Shown: positions 17,672 through 27,003 of the stretch, piece by piece
How positions within the stretch are numbered: the first letter of the stretch is position 1
Layout of the letters: each line of letters begins with the position of its first letter
DNA from: GAS188 sp044445965
GTDB taxonomy: Bacteria > Pseudomonadota > Alphaproteobacteria > Rhizobiales > Beijerinckiaceae
NCBI GenBank assembly: GCA_044445965.1
Contig: JBIOEJ010000010.1
Span: 7,465-71,464, forward strand
Direction of reading: 5' to 3'
DNA length: 64,000 bases
Translations under genes and position numbers: made by a program
The notes under the pieces: model-generated
What the model was told of the DNA's origin: nothing
The model's input: only the letters and a program-made list of their open reading frames with translations
Databases searched by the model: none

Positions 17672-18313
17672 CTATGCATCCAGCGCTCGGCCGGCGGGCG
17701 TTACCCGCCGCATGGTCAGATTGAAGCGTCCGCCTTCGGCAAGCAAGGTCGAGGTACCGGACAGCACGCGGTCGATGCCATGGAAGGCGAGCCGCGCCTC
17801 CCCGCCGAAGACGAAGGCATCGCCGCTCGCGAGCCTGACCGAGCGCGTGGGCGCGTCGCGCGTGACGCCCCCGATACGGAAGATCGCCGTGTCTCCGAGC
17901 GACAGCGAGACGACGGGAGCGCCGAACTCCGCCTCATCCCTGTCCTGATGCAGGCCGAGGCGCGCCGCTACGGCATAATAGTTGACGAGGCAGGCCTCGG
18001 GGAGAAAGCCGATATCCGCCAGCTCGCGCCAAGCCCGCATCAGCGCCTCCGGCATCTCCGGCCAGGGCATACCGGTTTCCGGATGCGCCTTCTGGTAACG
18101 GTAGCCGCCGATGTCGGATACCCAGCCGAGCGGCCCGCAATTCGTCATGCGCACCGAGAACGGCTTGCCGGAGCGCGGCATGCTCGGATGATAGAGCGGC
18201 GCGACCGCGATGGCGGCGCGGATATCCTCCAGCAGGGCTTGCTGCGCGGCCCGGTCGAGATAGCCGGGATAGTAGACGGCGCCTGGGGCGATATCGATCT
18301 TCTGAGAAGGCAT
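17672..18313 (-). CDS. alkB: Alkylated DNA repair dioxygenase AlkB
   Basis: AlkB uses Fe(II) and 2-oxoglutarate to remove methyl groups from 1-methyladenine and 3-methylcytosine. The 213-residue protein shows the iron ligands His122 and Asp124 (LHQDRDE) and His178, and the 2-oxoglutarate-binding RFNLTMRR at 196-203. It starts 5 bases downstream of the LLM oxidoreductase stop, so the two are cotranscribed; no ada gene is nearby, so SOS/Ada control is not evident. Confidence 0.95.
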   Translation of the reverse strand: MPSQKIDIAPGAVYYPGYLDRAAQQALLEDIRAAIAVAPLYHPSMPRSGKPFSVRMTNCGPLGWVSDIGGYRYQKAHPETGMPWPEMPEALMRAWRELADIGFLPEACLVNYYAVAARLGLHQDRDEAEFGAPVVSLSLGDTAIFRIGGVTRDAPTRSVRLASGDAFVFGGEARLAFHGIDRVLSGTSTLLAEGGRFNLTMRRVTPAGRALDA

Positions 18314-18318
18314 GACGG

Positions 18319-19383
18319 CTATTTCGGCGCGAGATCGGCCTCACCTGCCTCGACTAAGTCGAAGCTGCCCGCCGCGAATTTCGGCATGACCTCGCTCACG
18401 AAGAGGTCGACCGAGCGTCGCGACGCCTCGTAGGCGAGATCGCCGAAGGCGAAGCGGCAGAGCAAGTAGTTGATGCCGGCCGAGGCGACCTGCTCCTTTA
18501 TCCTGTCGCGCACCGTTGCCGGCGTCCCGACCAGCGCAAATCCGGCGCGGACGAAATCCCCGAAATCCTCCGGCAGAGCGACGTTGGGGGGTTTGGTATC
18601 GAATTTGTTCCAGAGCAGCATGAAGCTTCCGAACCATTTCGCATAGGCCGGCCGGCCCACTGCCATCGCCTCGGCTTCCGTCTCGGCGATGACGATGTGG
18701 CGCGCCATGCCCATGAAGGGGATTGCGGATGCGTGGTTTCCGAGGCTCACCCATTCCTCGCGATAGCGGTCGGTGATGGCGCGCGTCCGCGCCACCGAAG
18801 CGTTGGTGACGAAGCTCACGCGGTTCTCGGCGAACCAGCGCGTCCCCTCCGGGTTCGAGGTGCCGCACCAGAGGGGCGGGTGCGGTCTTTGCACCGGGGT
18901 CATCTCGATCGGTACCTCGTCGAAGTGGAAATGCTCGCCATGGAAGGTGAGCGTCTTCGCCGACAATGCCTCGAGGATGACGGCGCTCGCTTCGCGATAG
19001 AGCGCTTGCGCCATTTCGGGCTGGACGCCGTAATAGGCGAGCTCATGGGGCGAGATGCCCCGGCCGATGCCGAGCTCGAGGCGTCCGCCGCTCATCTGGT
19101 CGAGCATGCAGATTTCTTCGGCGAGCCGCAGCGGATGATAGAGCGACAACGTATGGACCAGCGCGCCGAAGCGCAGACGCCTCGTCCGCTGAGCGACGGC
19201 CGCCAGGAAGACGCTGGGCGAAGGCGCCATGCCGAGCGGCGTCGCATGGTGCTCGGCGAGGTGATAGGCGTGGAAGCCCCCTCGATCATAGGCTTCGATG
19301 AGCTGCAGCCGGGCTTCGTATTGCCGGGTCAGGGAAACAGCTCCCTGGTCCATATGGTCGAAGACGCCGAATTTCACGCCCAT
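18319..19383 (-). CDS. LLM-class flavin-dependent oxidoreductase
   Basis: The ATG at 19383 (MGVKFGVFDHMDQG) gives 354 residues of luciferase-like monooxygenase. Visible family features are YHLAEHHATPLGMAPSPSVFLAA, LRFGALVHTLSLYHPLRLAEEICMLD and GRLELGIGRG. Such enzymes use reduced flavin (FMN or F420) and oxygen on diverse substrates; none can be assigned. It lies between gpmA (10 bases upstream) and alkB (5 bases downstream), so it belongs to the same transcript. Confidence 0.9.
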   Translation of the reverse strand: MGVKFGVFDHMDQGAVSLTRQYEARLQLIEAYDRGGFHAYHLAEHHATPLGMAPSPSVFLAAVAQRTRRLRFGALVHTLSLYHPLRLAEEICMLDQMSGGRLELGIGRGISPHELAYYGVQPEMAQALYREASAVILEALSAKTLTFHGEHFHFDEVPIEMTPVQRPHPPLWCGTSNPEGTRWFAENRVSFVTNASVARTRAITDRYREEWVSLGNHASAIPFMGMARHIVIAETEAEAMAVGRPAYAKWFGSFMLLWNKFDTKPPNVALPEDFGDFVRAGFALVGTPATVRDRIKEQVASAGINYLLCRFAFGDLAYEASRRSVDLFVSEVMPKFAAGSFDLVEAGEADLAPK

Positions 19384-19393
19384 TACAGCGCCT

Positions 19394-20014
19394 TCATCCC
19401 TGCAGCACTTGCTTCTCGCGCACCAGCGTGTCCTCGCCCAGGCGATAGAGGATCGGCTGGCCGGTCGCGAGCTCCAACGAGGGGATGGTCTTCGGGGTGA
19501 GATGATCGAGCACCATGACGAGGGCGCGCAGCGAATTGCCATGGGCCGAGACCAGCACGCGCCGCCCCATCATCACGCGCGGCAGGATGTATTGGATGTA
19601 GTAGGGCAGCACGCGCGCCGTGGTGTCCCTGAGGCTCTCGCCGCCAGGCGGAGCCACATCGTAGGAGCGGCGCCAGATATGCACCTGCTCCTCGCCCCAG
19701 CGTTTCCTGGCATCGTCCTTGTTGAGGCCGACGAGGTCGCCATAGTCGCGCTCGTTCAGCGCCTCGTTCTTGAACGTCTCGAGCCCGGGCTGGCCGATCT
19801 CCTCCAGCATCAAGGTCAAGGTATGTTGCGCCCGCGACAATACCGAGGTGAAGGCTACGTCGAAGCTCAGCCCGAGCTTCTTCAATTGCGCGCCCGCCGC
19901 CTTCGCCTCGGCGATGCCTTTCTCCGTGAGGCCGATATCCTTCCAGCCGGTGAACAGGTTCTTGAGGTTCCACTCGCTCTGGCCGTGGCGCACGAGCACG
20001 AGAAGACGGTCCAT
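19394..20014 (-). CDS. gpmA: 2,3-bisphosphoglycerate-dependent phosphoglycerate mutase
   Basis: The ATG at 20014 gives 206 residues. Catalytic elements are visible: LVRHGQSEWN with the phosphorylated His10, LNERDYGDLVGLNK, GGESLRD and the second histidine in VSAHGNSLRAL. The enzyme interconverts 3- and 2-phosphoglycerate in glycolysis. It is 31 bases downstream of dapB, a pairing common in Hyphomicrobiales. The short length (~206) is typical of the alphaproteobacterial form. Confidence 0.95.
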   Translation of the reverse strand: MDRLLVLVRHGQSEWNLKNLFTGWKDIGLTEKGIAEAKAAGAQLKKLGLSFDVAFTSVLSRAQHTLTLMLEEIGQPGLETFKNEALNERDYGDLVGLNKDDARKRWGEEQVHIWRRSYDVAPPGGESLRDTTARVLPYYIQYILPRVMMGRRVLVSAHGNSLRALVMVLDHLTPKTIPSLELATGQPILYRLGEDTLVREKQVLQG

Positions 20015-20045
20015 TGGGGCTTCGTTCCTCACTGCGACGGATGCA

Positions 20046-20858
20046 TCAGGCAGGCAGCCCGAGCACATCCGCCATGGAATAGAGGCCGGGCTTCCTGCCA
20101 TGGCCCCACAAGGCGGCGCGCAGCGCGCCGGAGGCGAAGAGGGCGCGATCCTCGGCATGGTGCGAAAGCGTCAGGCGCTCGCGCGGACCGGCGAACACGA
20201 CGCTGTGGTCGCCGGTCACCGAGCCGCCGCGCATGGCGGCAAAGCCGATATCGCCCTCGCGCCGCGCCCCGGTATGACCGTGGCGCCCGCTGGCGCTATG
20301 GGCGGCAAGCTCGATGCCCCGCCCGAGCGCTGCCGCCTCGCCCAGAAGATAGGCCGTGCCGGAAGGCGCATCGACCTTGTGGCGATGGTGCATCTCGACG
20401 ATCTCGATGTCGAATTCGGGGCCGAGCGCCGCGGCCGCCTGCCTGACGAGATTGGCCAGCAGATTGACGCCGAGGCTCATATTGCCGGACTGAATCACGA
20501 CCGTATGGCGCGCGGCCGCCTTGATCTTGGCCATGTCGTCCGCCGACAGCCCCGTGGTGCCGACGACATGCACGACCCTTGCCTGGGCCGCGAGCGCCGC
20601 GAAGGCAAGCGTCGCCGCCGGCACCGTGAAATCGAGCACGCCGTCGGCCTTGGCGAAAGCCGAGAGCGCGTCCGAGGCGAGCGGCACACCCAGAGGCTCG
20701 CCGCCGGCAAGCGCCCCCGCATCCTTGCCGAGAAGCGGATGCCCCTCGCGCTCGATCGCGCCCGCGAGCGCGCAGCCCTTGGTTTCTCGGATGGCGCGGA
20801 TCAGGGTCAGGCCCATCCGCCCGCCGGCGCCGACCACGACGAGGCGCATATCGGTCAT
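20046..20858 (-). CDS. dapB: 4-hydroxy-tetrahydrodipicolinate reductase DapB
   Basis: DapB reduces the product of DapA in lysine and diaminopimelate synthesis. The 270-residue protein has the nucleotide-binding VVVGAGGRMGLTLIRAI (7-23), VVGTTGLSADD, and the catalytic EMHHRHKVDAPSGTA. It begins MTDM, so initiation at either ATG (20858 or 20849) is possible. It is followed by gpmA on the same strand. Confidence 0.96.
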   Translation of the reverse strand: MTDMRLVVVGAGGRMGLTLIRAIRETKGCALAGAIEREGHPLLGKDAGALAGGEPLGVPLASDALSAFAKADGVLDFTVPAATLAFAALAAQARVVHVVGTTGLSADDMAKIKAAARHTVVIQSGNMSLGVNLLANLVRQAAAALGPEFDIEIVEMHHRHKVDAPSGTAYLLGEAAALGRGIELAAHSASGRHGHTGARREGDIGFAAMRGGSVTGDHSVVFAGPRERLTLSHHAEDRALFASGALRAALWGHGRKPGLYSMADVLGLPA

Positions 20859-20953
20859 GTGAAGCCAGCTCCCGCAATCATGCCTCGCCTAATAGCGTCG
20901 AGGCGCGGGAATGGAAAGGAGCGCGTCCGCTCCGGCCCGAGCCGGCTCGTCGA

Positions 20954-21529
20954 TCAAGGTGAAACAGGATGGCCCTTAAGCCAGGCTATGACCTGATCGG
21001 CATTCTCATCGGGCGGAAAGACCGGATAGAAGACGTGTTCGATGCGGCGATCGCGAACGATCATGGTCAGCCGCTTGACGAGCCGCATGCCGTCCACCTC
21101 GAAGGTCGGCAGGCGCAATGCCTCGCATAGCGCGAACCCAGCATCGCTCAAGAGCTCGAAGGGCAGGTGAAGACGCCCGCTCGCCTCCCTTTGATAGTCG
21201 CTCGTTTGGGTGCTCAGGCCGAAGACCTCCGCCGCGAGCGCGGACAGCTCCTTATGGTGGTCGCGGAAGCCGCAAGCTTGCGGGGTGCAGCCGCGCGCGC
21301 CGGGAATCATGTCCCAACCCTCGGGGAGCGGCCTACCGGGCACCCCAGTCATCGGATAGCAGTAGATGACGGTCCTTCGAGCTTTCAGTTCGGCGAGATC
21401 TACCATCCTCCCTGATGTCGAGCGCAAAGAGACCGCGGGCATCCTCAGGCCCGTGAGATGATCCGCCGCCCCGTCGTCGACGGGTGCAGGCAGGTCCGTG
21501 GGAAGGGGGAAGGCGATATTCGGCTCCAC
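20954..21529 (-). CDS. Peroxiredoxin-like (redoxin domain) protein
   Basis: The 191-residue protein has a thioredoxin-fold redoxin domain. In place of the usual single peroxidatic loop it has GARGCTPQACGFRDHH, with Cys81 and Cys86 five residues apart as in atypical 2-Cys (BCP/PrxQ-like) peroxiredoxins. Downstream are VFGLSTQTSDYQRE and LLSDAGFALCEAL. It should reduce peroxides, with thioredoxin as likely donor. It starts 34 bases after the hmgA stop and may share its transcript. Confidence 0.82.
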   Translation of the reverse strand: MEPNIAFPLPTDLPAPVDDGAADHLTGLRMPAVSLRSTSGRMVDLAELKARRTVIYCYPMTGVPGRPLPEGWDMIPGARGCTPQACGFRDHHKELSALAAEVFGLSTQTSDYQREASGRLHLPFELLSDAGFALCEALRLPTFEVDGMRLVKRLTMIVRDRRIEHVFYPVFPPDENADQVIAWLKGHPVSP

Positions 21530-21563
21530 GCGAGGACTCCTGTTACCGAATTAGCGGCGCTGC

Positions 21564-22916
21564 TCAAGGCTTCTTGGGATCGAAGCGCTTCTTCAAGCCT
21601 CGCCAGCACTCGGCATAGTCCGCGTCGAGCACGTCGAGCTCGGCCGCGTATTTCGTGACACGCTGCGGAAAGCGTGTCTCGAACATGAAGGCCAGCGTGT
21701 TCACGAGCTTCACAGGTTTCAACTCCGCCTCCGTGGCATGCGTGAAGGCCTCCGCATCCGGGCCATGCGGCAGCATGCAATTGTGCAGGCTGATGCCGCC
21801 GGGCACGAAGCCCCGGGGCTTGGCGTCATAGACGCCGTAGATCAGCCCCATGAATTCCGACATGATGTTCATATGGTACCATGGCGGGCGGAAGGTGTTC
21901 TCGGCCACCGCCCAGCGCTCGGGAAAGATGACGAAGTCGATATTGGCGGTGCCCGGCGTCTCGGAGGGCGCGGTGAGCACCGTGAAGATCGACGGATCGG
22001 GATGGTCGAAGGAGAGCGCGCCGACCGGGGAGAACCGCCGCAGATCATATTTGTAGGGCGCGTAGTTGCCGTGCCAGGCGACGACGTCGAGCGGCGAATG
22101 GTCGAGCTCGGTCACGAACAGCTGGCCGCCCCATTTCACGTAGAGCCTCGAGGCCGCATCCTTATCCTCATAGGCCGCGACCGGGGTGAGGAAGTCGCGC
22201 GCATTGGCGAGGCAGTTGGCGCCGATCGGCCCGCGCTCCGGCATGGCGAAGGCGCCGCCATAATTCTCGCAGACATAGCCCCGCGCCTCGCCATCGGCGA
22301 GCTCGACGCTGAGCTTCACGCCGCGCGGAATGACGGCGATCTCGCCGGGTTCGACCTCGATGACGCCGAACTCCGTGCGCAAGCGCAGACGCCCCTGTTG
22401 CGGCACCACGAGCATCTCGCCGTCGGCATTGTAAAAATACTCATCCGGCATCGAGCGGTTGGCGAGATAGACATGCGCTCCCATGCCGCTGAGCGCGCCC
22501 GCGTCTCCGCCCGTCGTCATGCTGCGCATGCCTTGCAGGAAATTCAGCTTCTTCTTCGGGATGGGCTGCGGACCCCAGCGCAGCTGGCCGATCGGAATAT
22601 CGTGCTCATGGCAGGGCGCGGTGCGCCACAAACCCGCATCGATCCTCTTGAAGCGCCCCGAATGCCTGACGCTCGGCCTGATGCGATAGAGCCAGGAGCG
22701 CTCGTTCGAGGCGCGCGGCGCCGTGAAGGGCGAGCCCGAGAGCTGCTCGGCATAGAGGCCGAAACGGCATTTCTGCGGGGAGTTGCGCCCGACCGGAAGG
22801 GCGCCCGGCAACGCCTCCGTCTCGAAGGAGTTGCCGAAGCCCGACATATAGCCCGGCGTGACGCCGATCGCGCGGCTGGGAACGACGAGATCCTTAGGCT
22901 TTGGAGCGTAGTTCAT
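21564..22916 (-). CDS. hmgA: Homogentisate 1,2-dioxygenase
   Basis: The start at ATG 22916 is preceded by an AGGA Shine-Dalgarno and gives 450 residues, the normal size. HmgA opens the ring of homogentisate with Fe(II) and oxygen in tyrosine/phenylalanine breakdown. Family motifs include SGFGNSFETEALPGALP, the iron-ligand region PPWYHMNIMSEFMGLIYG and the C-terminal SLHNCMLPHGPDAEAF. The fumarylacetoacetase and maleylacetoacetate isomerase genes are not in the window. Confidence 0.97.
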   Translation of the reverse strand: MNYAPKPKDLVVPSRAIGVTPGYMSGFGNSFETEALPGALPVGRNSPQKCRFGLYAEQLSGSPFTAPRASNERSWLYRIRPSVRHSGRFKRIDAGLWRTAPCHEHDIPIGQLRWGPQPIPKKKLNFLQGMRSMTTGGDAGALSGMGAHVYLANRSMPDEYFYNADGEMLVVPQQGRLRLRTEFGVIEVEPGEIAVIPRGVKLSVELADGEARGYVCENYGGAFAMPERGPIGANCLANARDFLTPVAAYEDKDAASRLYVKWGGQLFVTELDHSPLDVVAWHGNYAPYKYDLRRFSPVGALSFDHPDPSIFTVLTAPSETPGTANIDFVIFPERWAVAENTFRPPWYHMNIMSEFMGLIYGVYDAKPRGFVPGGISLHNCMLPHGPDAEAFTHATEAELKPVKLVNTLAFMFETRFPQRVTKYAAELDVLDADYAECWRGLKKRFDPKKP

Positions 22917-23182
22917 GCGTCCTCCCCTGGTCCGGCGGCACCGCGCTTGCATGTCTGGTAAACCCGCCGGGCGGCTTGTTCAACAGGGGCGGTCCTTGCG
23001 GTCCGGCCTTCGGTCGCCTCGGCCATGCCTCAATGAGGGGCGAATTGCGGTCGGCACCGCACATAAGGAACATTTCAGGCCGGGGCGACGTAAGTGCCGA
23101 GGGCATAGACGAAGAGGCGGATTGCGGCCTCGCGGAATTTGCCGGGCGCGGGCGCAAGCCTCCTGCACAAAGGAATCGGTCC

Positions 23183-24025
23183 ATGCGCATCCATTTCGGC
23201 TTCGATATCGCGCTCGACTTCGCGCAGCCGACACCGACGCTGATGATGCTCAATGTCCACCCCTCGCGACGGCAGGACCTCATCAAGCCCGATCTCTTGC
23301 GCCTGGAGCCCGAGATCGCGCAGTCGAGCTATATCGATACCTTCGGCAACCAATGCACGCGGGTCATCGCCCCGGCCGGCCGGTTCCGCGTCTCGACCGA
23401 CGCCGCGATCCTCGATAGCGGTTTGCCCGACAAGGTTGCGCCCGGCGCGCGCGCCATTCCGATCGGCGAGCTGCCGACGGGCGCGCTCGTCTTCCTCCTC
23501 GGCAGCCGCTATTGCGAGACCGATGCGCTGTCGCAGACCGCATGGGACTTGTTCGGCGCCACCACACCCGGCTGGGAGCGGGTGCAGGCGATCGTCGACT
23601 TCGTGCACAACCATATCGAGTTCGGCTATCCGCATGCGCGCGCGACGCGGACGGCGCACGAAGCCTATGCCGAGCGGCGTGGCGTCTGCCGCGACTTCGC
23701 CCATCTCGCGGTCGCCTTGTGCCGGTGCATGAACATTCCGGCGCGTTACGCCACCGGCTATCTCGGCGATATCGGCGTGCCGCCGGATCCGGCTCCGATG
23801 GATTTCAGCGCCTGGTTCGAGGTCTATCTCGAAGGCGGCTGGTATTCCTTCGATGCCCGCCACAACCGACCGAGAATCGGGCGCGTCGTCATGGCCTATG
23901 GCCGCGACGCCGCCGACGTTGCCTTGACGAACAGCTTCGGCAATCACGCCTTGGGCAAATTCGAGGTCTGGACCGATGAAATCCCGGAAGGGGCGGATCT
24001 GCCGGCAAGGCGCATCGCTGCCTGA
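23183..24025 (+). CDS. Transglutaminase-like family protein with a substituted catalytic histidine
   Basis: ATG 23183 follows aaagga and gives 280 residues without signal peptide. An N-terminal beta domain (1-~125) precedes the transglutaminase-like core with Cys169 in RRGVCRDFAH and Asp224 in YSFDARHN. Where canonical members have His-Ala-Trp, this protein has Ser209-Ala-Trp (DFSAWFEVYL). The family includes cysteine proteases and amidases; loss of the His may mean no catalysis or a different base. Divergent from hmgA, with rpoN 200 bases downstream. Confidence 0.82.
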   Translation: MRIHFGFDIALDFAQPTPTLMMLNVHPSRRQDLIKPDLLRLEPEIAQSSYIDTFGNQCTRVIAPAGRFRVSTDAAILDSGLPDKVAPGARAIPIGELPTGALVFLLGSRYCETDALSQTAWDLFGATTPGWERVQAIVDFVHNHIEFGYPHARATRTAHEAYAERRGVCRDFAHLAVALCRCMNIPARYATGYLGDIGVPPDPAPMDFSAWFEVYLEGGWYSFDARHNRPRIGRVVMAYGRDAADVALTNSFGNHALGKFEVWTDEIPEGADLPARRIAA

Positions 24026-24225
24026 GGGAGCTGAAGGTCTCGCGCTGGAGTTCCGCCGCCAAGGACTCGCCGCAAGAACTGATTAACGCCAAAGCCTGAA
24101 ACCGCATTCGGAGCTTTGACGCGCCGGGCGTGGCGCTGTATCACAAGCAAGAACCGTGCCGATCGACCGCGCAAGCCTCGCGCGGGGGCGGCACAAAGAT
24201 GGGCTTGCGTTGTTCAGGCGAAGCG

Positions 24226-25869
24226 ATGGCGTTGTCACATCGGCTCGAAATGCGCCAAGGCCAGTCCCTGGTCATGACGCCGCAGCTGTTGCAGGCGATC
24301 AAGCTGCTGCAACTGTCGAGCCTCGATCTCGCCGCCTATGTCGAAGCCGAGCTGGAGCGCAATCCTCTGCTCGAAAGGGCCGAAGACGAGAGCGGTGAGA
24401 GCGCCGCCGTCGCCGATGGAGAAGGGCCAGGCGAAGCGTCCGGGATGGACGCCGAGGAGACTGACTGGGCGGTCGAGGAGGGCGCCGCGGACGGCATGGC
24501 CGACGGCCCCTCGAGCGCCGAGCCGTCGGTCTTGGAGGGAGCGGCCGGCGAGTGGAGCGCCGAGAGCGCCCCTCCCGACCGCGCCGAGATCGAGGCGCGC
24601 TTCGGCGCCGATCTCGGCGAGGTGTTTCCCGACGAAGCCGCAATGGCGCAACCGGTTCCTGCGTCGCCCCCCATCGAGACCTTGGGCGTCGCGGGCGGCT
24701 CCGCGCCGTCGGCCAGCGGCGCCTCGCGCGATGGCGAGGACCATAATCTCGAGGCTTATGTCGCGGCCCCGGTCTCGCTGCACGATCATCTCATCGCGCA
24801 ACTCGGCTTCGCGACCGTATCCCCCGCCGACCGCTTGATCGGGCGCGAGATCATCGATGGCATCGACGACGCGGGTTATCTGACGCTCGACCTCGCGGAG
24901 CTCGCCGCTCGCCTCGGCATCCCCTTGCCGCGGGTCGAGCAGGTGCTGGCGCTGGTGCACCGCTTCGAGCCCTCCGGCGTCGGGGCGCGCTCGCTCGCGG
25001 AATGCTTGTCGCTGCAACTCGCCGAGCGCGACCGGCTCGATCCTGCCATGCGAGCCCTCGTCTCGCATCTCGATCTCGTCGCCAAGCGCGATGTCGCGAG
25101 GCTGGCGCGGCTGTGCGGTGTCGATGGCGAGGACGTGCTCGACATGCTCGCCGAGTTGCGGGCGCTCAATCCGAAACCCGGCCTCGCCTTCGGCGGGGGC
25201 GTGGTGCAGACCGTGGTGCCGGACGTTCAGGTGCGCCCGCACCCGGACGGGAGCTGGAACGTCGAGCTCAATCCGGCCGCCCTTCCCCGGGTGCTGGTCA
25301 ACCAGGACTACCATGCGAGGGTCACGGCCGGGCCCCTCAACGACGGCGACAGAGCCTATATCGCCGAATGCCTGCAGAATGCGAATTGGCTGACGCGCAG
25401 CCTCGAGCAGCGGGCGCGCACGGTGCTGAAGGTCGCGAGCGAGATCGTGCGCCAGCAGGACGCCTTCCTGACGCAAGGCGTCGAGCACCTGCGCCCGCTC
25501 AATCTCAAGACGATCGCCGACGCCATCTCGATGCATGAATCGACGGTATCGCGCGTCACCTCGAACAAATATATCGCGACCCCGCGCGGCCTGTTCGAGA
25601 TGAAATATTTCTTCTCCTCCGCCATTCAGAGCGCCGATGGGGGCGAGGCGCTCTCGGCCCAGGCGGTGCGTTTCAAGATCAAGCAGTTGATCGAGGCCGA
25701 GGACCCGTCGGTCGTCCTGTCGGACGACACCATCGTGCAGCGCTTGCACGATGGCGGCGTCGACATCGCTCGACGCACCGTCGCCAAATACCGCGAGAGC
25801 ATGGGCATCGCCTCCTCGCTCGAACGGCGCCGGTTGAAGGCCGCTTCGAGCTTCGCGGCGAACGCCTGA
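24226..25869 (+). CDS. rpoN: RNA polymerase sigma-54 factor RpoN
   Basis: I start at ATG 24226 (MALSHRLEMRQGQSLVMTPQLLQAIKLLQLS), the standard Gln-rich region I that contacts enhancer-binding proteins; ATGs at 24130 and 24199 are less likely. The 547 residues comprise region I, a long acidic Ala/Glu/Ser-rich region II (~55-185), the core-binding domain and DNA-binding region III with the RpoN box ARRTVAKYRES near the C-terminus. The usual neighbours (lptB upstream, hpf and ptsN downstream) are missing, so this may be a second or relocated copy. Confidence 0.95.
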   Translation: MALSHRLEMRQGQSLVMTPQLLQAIKLLQLSSLDLAAYVEAELERNPLLERAEDESGESAAVADGEGPGEASGMDAEETDWAVEEGAADGMADGPSSAEPSVLEGAAGEWSAESAPPDRAEIEARFGADLGEVFPDEAAMAQPVPASPPIETLGVAGGSAPSASGASRDGEDHNLEAYVAAPVSLHDHLIAQLGFATVSPADRLIGREIIDGIDDAGYLTLDLAELAARLGIPLPRVEQVLALVHRFEPSGVGARSLAECLSLQLAERDRLDPAMRALVSHLDLVAKRDVARLARLCGVDGEDVLDMLAELRALNPKPGLAFGGGVVQTVVPDVQVRPHPDGSWNVELNPAALPRVLVNQDYHARVTAGPLNDGDRAYIAECLQNANWLTRSLEQRARTVLKVASEIVRQQDAFLTQGVEHLRPLNLKTIADAISMHESTVSRVTSNKYIATPRGLFEMKYFFSSAIQSADGGEALSAQAVRFKIKQLIEAEDPSVVLSDDTIVQRLHDGGVDIARRTVAKYRESMGIASSLERRRLKAASSFAANA

Positions 25870-25987
25870 TCGCGGCTTGCCGCTGGCTTGCGCCGGGCAG
25901 TTGAACGCGGACCGGAGACTTCCTAGGTTACTTTGCCAGCCTCCGGGTGCGAACCAACTCCCGGACCGAAGCTTGAAAGGGATCGCC

Positions 25988-26308
25988 ATGCCGACCGCCA
26001 AGACCTCCGACGCCTCCTTCGAGAACGACGTGATCAAATCCACCCATCCGGTCGTCGTCGACTTCTGGGCGGAATGGTGCGGCCCCTGCCGCACGATCGG
26101 CCCGTCGCTCGAGGACATCTCGAACGAGATGGCCGGCAAGGTGAAGGTCGTGAAGCTCAATGTCGACGAGAACCCGGACACCGCCAAGAAGTTCGGCGTG
26201 CGCTCGATCCCGACGCTGATGATCTTCAAGGACGGCAAGCTCGCGGACCAGAAGGTCGGCGCCGCTTCGAAGGGGGATCTCACACGCTGGATCAGCGCGC
26301 ACGCTTGA
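25988..26308 (+). CDS. trxA: Thioredoxin
   Basis: The start at ATG 25988 is preceded by aaaggg and gives 106 residues with the active site WAEWCGPCRTIGP (Cys31, Cys34), VKLNVDENPDTAKKFGV and the cis-proline loop RSIPTLMIFKDG. It is a complete cytoplasmic thioredoxin. It follows rpoN by 118 bases and is convergent with the TadE-like genes. Confidence 0.95.
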   Translation: MPTAKTSDASFENDVIKSTHPVVVDFWAEWCGPCRTIGPSLEDISNEMAGKVKVVKLNVDENPDTAKKFGVRSIPTLMIFKDGKLADQKVGAASKGDLTRWISAHA

Positions 26309-26325
26309 CGAGGAGCGCGCCGGCC

Positions 26326-26994
26326 TCAGCCGGAAGCGGGAGAGTCGAGCGCGGCGAGGCTGCCGCCCGAACACTTCGAATAGGTGACGCCGCCCGAATT
26401 GGTGCGCGGAACTGAACTGACGTTGCGCGGCACCATGAAATTTGCTTCCGACAGATTGATGGTGCCGGTGACCACATATCCGATCGCCGGCTTGTAGGGG
26501 AACGTCGCCTGCCCCAGGATGACCGAGCCATTGGACGTGCGGATGCTGTTCGGCACGAGCGTGGTCGACAGATTGGCGCTGCAACTGGGCGTCATGGCGG
26601 TGGCGCCGGGGCCGGTCGCGCTGCTCCAGACGACATAGGCGTTCGGAGGATTGGCGGTGTCGAACACGATGCTCGTGACCACCATCCCGGCCTGGGTGTA
26701 GTCGAATGGCGCAAGGACGGCGGCGCCCGCGTTGAAGATGCTGTTGAGGTCCGAATCCTGCAGGGCGCCGGCGGAGCGGGCCGTCAAGTTGGCGAGCGTC
26801 AGCGCGAGGTTCGAGAGCTTGCGGTCGGCGGTGACGCCTTCTCCTACCTCCACCGATCCGAGATAGGTGGTGAGCATGATCGGCAACACCAGGGCGAACT
26901 CGATCGCCGCGGTCGCCGATGTGAGAACCGCGAAGCCGTGAAGCTTGCCGCGGATGCGCGACCCCACTCTCCTGATGCTGGCCCGAAGCGACAT
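26326..26994 (-). CDS. TadE/TadG-like pilus assembly protein
   Basis: The 222-residue protein has a short basic N-terminus then FAVLTSATAAIEFALVLPIML, the TadE-like hydrophobic segment with the Glu that marks pseudopilin-like processing families. The rest is periplasmic and Ser/Thr/Asn-rich with few conserved features. TadE-like minor pseudopilins assist Flp/Tad pili. It starts 9 bases after the stop of a second TadE-like gene. No other tad genes (tadA, cpaB, cpaC) are in the window. Confidence 0.8.
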   Translation of the reverse strand: MSLRASIRRVGSRIRGKLHGFAVLTSATAAIEFALVLPIMLTTYLGSVEVGEGVTADRKLSNLALTLANLTARSAGALQDSDLNSIFNAGAAVLAPFDYTQAGMVVTSIVFDTANPPNAYVVWSSATGPGATAMTPSCSANLSTTLVPNSIRTSNGSVILGQATFPYKPAIGYVVTGTINLSEANFMVPRNVSSVPRTNSGGVTYSKCSGGSLAALDSPASG

Positions 26995-27003
26995 GAGGCT
27001 TCC

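Noticed and set aside
24235..26283. A 682-codon minus-strand frame opposite rpoN and trxA
   Set aside because: Antisense shadow of rpoN (RpoN box) and thioredoxin (WCGPC).
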